DNA of 64,000 nucleotides from NCBI RefSeq assembly GCF_037975245.1, contig NC_092576.1, forward strand, positions 12,329,111 to 12,393,110, read 5' to 3'. This DNA is from Apostichopus japonicus. Lineage: Eukaryota; Echinodermata; Holothuroidea; Aspidochirotida; Stichopodidae. Of this stretch, positions 59,698 to 64,000 are shown piece after piece. The notes beneath the pieces are model-generated. The model was given only the letters and a program-made list of their open reading frames with translations. It had not been told where the DNA came from and searched no databases. Each line of letters begins with the position of its first letter. Within the stretch, counting starts at the first letter, position 1. The position numbers and the translations under genes were made by a program.

Positions 59698-60866
59698 CTG
59701 TCGGGCTAAGTAAGTTAACGGTCTCAACTCTTAATGCAATTACTGTGCGTGCAAATATTCAACTACTAAGAAATTTTGGGCCTGCGACATGTAACGTTAA
59801 CGACGTAGACGGCACATTCGGCTTACTTCACTGAGTAAACAGCAGTATACATTTTACAGTAGAATGCAAATACTCATGCGTGAAATAAAAACTTTATCAC
59901 ACCGAGAACGTAGAGCGGGAGATTTCCACATTCAAGTCCCGCGTACTGAATAAAATATATTGACTCTGACCAGGGAGTTTTTCCATAACAATTCCTTGCT
60001 CTGACCCCGGATTTGACCTCCATGCTCCGGATGGCGGGGAACTTTCCGCCGCCGCGTACCGGTTGAAATACATTTACATTCAACCTACATGGTTGATCTT
60101 TCTTCAACGTTTAGAAATTCCGACCTTCCAAACAACTACCCTAATGGTAGTAACGATTGATAAGCAGCAGCGTCAGACAGACATGACTAATTAGTTCAGA
60201 AGATAAATTTAACATTATGCAGCCTTCTGACACTGACAGTCGACGATCGAAATATAGCGGACAGCGCCCCTCTGAGTGTAGTCTCCACGAGAATAATAAC
60301 ATTTGCCGCCTCCTTCCCACAGCAGTTGACACTCGGAGTATTAGTTATGCTTTAACCGAGTTTTGAGGGTGCATGCTGACCGATATATCATTGTCAACTT
60401 GGTCTTTGCTGGTAAATTACCTCCTCCTTTTAGGTCATAAGGGAACGTAGATAGGGCCAGAAACGTTTGTCACTCAACAGAACCACGTTAAAGCTCTTTA
60501 AAGAGAACCCGGACACTTTCCACGGTGGCGTAGAAAGCAAGGGAAAGTGTCCCTGAGACACTATTCACGCAAATGAGACACTATATCCTAGTAATATGTG
60601 TCCTACGGACGCATGGACACTCATTACTGCCACACCTGCACCCAAGCAAATGTCCCTCCAATATTTGAAACAAATCGCCGCCCTGACCTTGCTCTTAGTA
60701 GACGTTCCGGTCAGTATTAGCTGATATAACACGACCGTTATTAACTCACCTGTATTTTGGGAATTCCATGTAACATCTTTCGAATTGCAAATTTCCAATG
60801 TTCAAAGCAACCCGCATTTCGAATTTAATTGTGTTGGGATTCTGAGAGAAGGGGAAGGTGAGGAAT
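59698..60866. other. Intergenic DNA with short palindromes
   Basis: No gene recognised. About 59968-60000 shares cagggagttt...tcctgct wording with 61204-61232. A palindrome GGACACTTTCC ... GGAAAGTGTCC lies at about 60510-60552, next to the hairpin at 60592. Confidence 0.4.
60592..60626. other. 35-nt hairpin, 13-9-13 geometry (copy 3)
   Basis: Inverse orientation to the others. Arms TAATATGTGTCCT and TGGACACTCATTA pair at most positions around ACGGACGCA (inverse TGCGTCCGT). The right flank gtggcag (inverted) is shared with the copy at 35194. Confidence 0.65.
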
Positions 60867-61153
60867 CAGGCGCGTAGCCAAGGGGGGGGGGGGCGAAGGG
60901 GGCAGCCGCCCCCCCCCCCCCTTGAGCATATGTTTATGTTTTTATGATATCGCTAGTATTTTCAAAAGAGAAAATGCTAAGATGCAACTTACAAGGCCTG
61001 GTAAGTGCCATTTCCAGCGATCTAGGAGGCATTTTCATCCAAAATTTTCTTGTACGCTTCGCGCCAACTTATGGTGGCGCTACGCTTAGATAGTTTGCAA
61101 TGCCGAATCTACAATTTCGCCCTTCTCTTGGCAAATTCCTGGCTACGCGCCTG
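60867..61153 (+). mobile_element. hAT-like MITE, CAGGCGCGTAGCC family (complete)
   Basis: 287 bp with inverted ends CAGGCGCGTAGCCA, G and C homopolymer tracts just inside the left end, and the core words gatatcgctagtattttcaa and cgccaacttatggtggcgct. Other copies are at 34228 and 57548. Confidence 0.85.
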
Positions 61154-61269
61154 CGAGGAATGTTGATTCGCTTTTGTGCTTCAGCGATGTGATAATCACT
61201 TTAACCAGGGAGTTTCCACAACAACTCCCTGCTTTTAAATTAACAACCCCGAGTTCAAGTGGATCGTAC

Positions 61270-61359
61270 CAGGGAGCTGCTATCTAACCATGGAGGTTTT
61301 ACCTCCATGCTGCATGGAGCTCTGTTTAGAGCTCCATGCTCTAACGTAGCAGCTCCCTG
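61270..61359. other. Compact three-stem palindrome
   Basis: Outer stem CAGGGAGCTGCTA (61270-61282) pairs with TAGCAGCTCCCTG (61347-61359). Inside are two perfect hairpins: 61289-61309 (arms CATGGAGG(T) and (A)CCTCCATG) and 61313-61338 (arms CATGGAGCTCT and AGAGCTCCATG around GTTT). All three stems are essentially perfect. Confidence 0.85.
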
Positions 61360-62320
61360 ATCGTGCGGTACAAATTGTGCATGCGTCTTACACATGTAAG
61401 TTACAGACACGTTATGTCATGAGGAGATCTATATTACGCAATCAGTTTCATAACTTTCACCAAATCCCGAAAAGGCCTTCGACTTACTTTCCACTATAGT
61501 GTGTGCTGCATCATATACATATATGAATTAGCATGACAATATACAAACTGAACACGTAATAGTTCATTTACAGTGGAACAACTAGCCGCATCAAGAGGAT
61601 TATACGTTACATGTGCAGTGTGTCCCCGCTTTGTCATTATATAATTCAAACACTACCGGCTTGTTTACTTCGCCTCGCCGCCTTATGAAGCATCCATTTC
61701 AATTCACTTATTCGTACGTGTAGGCCTACACGGTGTATGTTATGGAACTGTTCAGTAACAAGTAATACGCAGGACAGGATCGTATAAATACCCCAGATGG
61801 ACTGACAGGGTTATGTTTCTATGAAATCTATGCAATCCGACTACCGCTGCAGTTGAACATCGAAGTCTGTTCTAGCAGAATTTCTTGGACACAATACTAG
61901 CTACATGTGCGTAATTGAACATAGACCTATGCTTGGCTAGGCTTAGTAGATTTTACTTTGGTCTTCAAGTTTCATGTATTGTGTGTTCATAACACAATGC
62001 CATGTCACAATCAATTATGAATTACTTTAAGCGATGGAGTGGAATATTAAATAGAGATGATGAATTTAAGAGGCAGAAAACAAAAATAAGCTGGATAGTT
62101 ATATTTCAAGAGTATTTGAAGTTGAAGTTCGTCTAGGCCTAGATCTAATGCCGGCTAGTTGTATTACTAGGCTAGTAGTAGTAGCCTAAATTATTGTTAG
62201 GCCTTGGTTAGGCTACAACGTTTTACAAATTGTCAAAGTTTTTAACCCATTGCATTCCTTGTACAGCAGCATGGTGTGTCCAGTTATGATGTACTTTATA
62301 AACAAATAATATAATAGGCC

Positions 62321-62591
62321 GTGGCTATTCTTACGACTAGTCGTAACAATTAGTTATAAACTATTCTTACGACATCGGCGAATTCATGCGAATTCAAAGT
62401 AAATAAAGCAACTGCGCATGAAGTAGGGGTGACCCTAACTCTAACCCCTAAATCCAACCTTAACCCTAACCGGAAATTATTGTTACTCCTGTCGTAAAAA
62501 TAGTACTCCTAGTCGTAAAAATAGCCACGTTATAGCAACTGCGCATGTGCAAAAGGGAATTATTGTTACGACTAGTCGTAAGAATAGCCAC
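62321..62591. mobile_element. Foldback element with perfect 30-bp terminal repeats
   Basis: Ends at 62321-62350 and 62562-62591 are exact inverse copies (from GTGGCTATTCTTACGACTAG). Each arm itself contains the 16-bp palindrome TTACGACTAGTCGTAA. The interior has degenerate telomere-like words (ccctaactctaacccctaa, aaccctaacc). No coding frame and no clear target duplication. Confidence 0.88.
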
Positions 62592-62945
62592 TTTGAATAT
62601 TATAACAATCAAACACAAGTTGCTTCAGTGCAGAGCTAACAACATTTCTAATTACACTTTTTACATAGATTTTCATGCTAAAAATAGCCGATGATGTATT
62701 CCTATGATGTGATTGGCTAACACTGCCTTACACATTGTCTGCAAATATTCTTGTATGATCTTCAGTGCTCAGTGAACATAAACTAAGTTGGTTAAACTGC
62801 AGCTAACTACTTGTAACATTTCTTTCCCATTATAGCTAAGTTTGTGATATAGGCTATCATACAGTAAGTGTGCACATATCATAATTATACCATTAGGTCT
62901 TGTTGTCACATATGTACATTTTGTCAAAACAAGCGTTCATCTTAC

Positions 62946-63285
62946 CCGATGTACTTGAATTGTTTCTGAGACTATCAAGTAATATTTGAATCATTGTTTT
63001 TTGATCACAAAATGTTATGAGTTGAGACAATCTATGAATTTTGTGGGCATATATACAAGCTAACATCTCTGATACTGAAAAGGACTTTCCATCATATCTT
63101 TTTGTTCTCTCCATATGAAGACTGAACATTGCTAATGTAAAATGTGCATTCATACTATGTACAGTAATTTCTTGGTTGAAAACTTGCATAGATTTTTGCG
63201 GTCCCTTTGACCATGTGCTTATAAAGTTTGTGTGTAAACTACTGTATTTTAATGCATCGTTAAAATAGTCATTGAAGTTTGAGAT
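62946..63285 (-). CDS. Open exon-like frame of unknown function
   Basis: About 113 codons are open between an upstream TAA and a consensus donor (GTAAGA) after TSTSG. Visible text: NDALKYSSLHTNFISTWSKG, QVFNQEITVHSMNAHFTLAM, SEMLACIYAHKIHRLSQLIT, MIQILLDSLRNNSSTSG. Helix-like composition and the donor suggest a real exon, but I recognise no family, and neither the acceptor nor the next exon could be fixed. Confidence 0.3.
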
Positions 63286-63805
63286 TTAATCGGCATAGCG
63301 TAAAAAGTTATTTACCTACTCATTTTCGCGGAGCTGGTTGTTTGCAACTTGTACTGCAAAGTTCGAACAGGCCTACATGTATGCATAATGAACAGAGTGG
63401 AATTTAGCGAGATCTGCACTCTGTAGGTACAGGGACTTTTGAATGGTGGTCGTTGGTGAAATCGCTGTAAGGTCAAAGCACGGAGCTACTACAGACAGTA
63501 GAGTAAGATAGTACAAGGTCAGTTAAAAGAATGGCAGTGCAGTGAAAATTTGGTTGACCGAGGGACAGGGCAGGCAAAATGAGGGGCAAAGCGGGTCACC
63601 CTTGTAAAACGGCACTGGATTGCATCTGCCCTATATATTGTGTAGAGCATTCACAAAGTATAGGCAGTGATACGATCCTATCTTCACAAAGTTCTACACA
63701 AGTTAGTTATAATGGCTCATACAATAAATGCAATTGGTGTTCGATCAGAATGCAAAAGTTTTCCTCTTGTAATATAATTAACATTACTGTCACTCGTTTG
63801 ATTTG

Positions 63806-63990
63806 ATTTCCAACATTCACAGCATAAATACAGCCAGCATTTAAGGGCTCAATTAAATCAGTTGAAATGTGTAGTAGTACTACTATGTTGGAATTTTGTC
63901 TAGACACTTGTTTTTACATAGAAGATTTCCGATATTCATAGCATATACACACATCCTTTAATGGGCTCAAATAAATCAGTCGAAATATGC
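63806..63990 (+). repeat. Diverged direct repeat, about 120-bp spacing
   Basis: gatttccaacattcacagca ... gggctcaattaaatcagt and gatttccgatattcatagca ... gggctcaaataaatcagt are two related copies near the window end. Confidence 0.65.
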
Positions 63991-64000
63991 AATATTTTTG

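Noticed and set aside
60565-60840. Possible first exon ending TTCCCAAAATACAG before GTGAGT on the minus strand
   Set aside because: A good donor exists, but no phase-compatible next exon was found: joining to 59697 gives an immediate stop.
62430-62475. Telomeric array
   Set aside because: CCCTAA-like words are few, irregular and internal to a foldback element.

Overview
The window looks like nuclear DNA of a marine invertebrate deuterostome, most probably an echinoderm (inference; a sea cucumber would fit). Genes are split by GT-AG introns, the background is AT-rich, microsatellites and small foldback transposons are dense, and two intronless RING/B-box (TRIM) genes sit in a recent tandem duplication. 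Nothing looks bacterial: no operons and no CRISPR array.

Layout. 1-5.3 kb: non-coding DNA, then a short plus-strand SH3-domain gene (probable coding exons 2739-2775 and 4816-5036). 5.3-11.6 kb: tRNA-derived SINEs and three tandem-repeat arrays (units of about 78, 161 and 16-17 bp). 11.6-18.0 kb: no gene seen. 18.0-31.8 kb, minus strand: a complete KIF17 kinesin gene rebuilt here as 15 coding exons (2,565 nt, 854 residues) with every splice junction in phase. Its introns hold hAT-like, Kolobok-like and SINE insertions, a CT/AC-rich minisatellite and two partial tandem copies of its own exons. 31.8-36.0 kb: non-coding DNA with MITEs.

36.0-58.6 kb is a direct segmental duplication. Copy A runs about 35973-49370 and copy B about 51180-58600. 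Each carries one intact intronless TRIM gene on the minus strand (43110-45284, 724 aa; 54173-56353, 726 aa) followed by the same SINE. Because the copies are paralogous, each serves as an empty site for insertions in the other. This resolves a 4.0-kb terminal-inverted-repeat element carrying a C2H2 zinc-finger gene (38247-42273), a long-TIR foldback element, a TTAA-flanked MITE and a degenerate LINE, all only in copy A, and a hAT-like MITE only in copy B. 58.6-64.0 kb holds an integrase-like relic with an in-frame stop, several foldback and hairpin elements, and one unrecognised open exon.

The genes do not form one pathway. KIF17 is a ciliary and dendritic transport motor, and TRIM genes are ubiquitin ligases that often expand by tandem duplication. 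The least explained objects are the 4.0-kb element with arrays of GTAAA/CTTTAC-type words at both ends, three 35-nt hairpins of identical geometry, and a compact three-stem palindrome at 61270-61359. All identifications come from reading the sequence; no database search was run.
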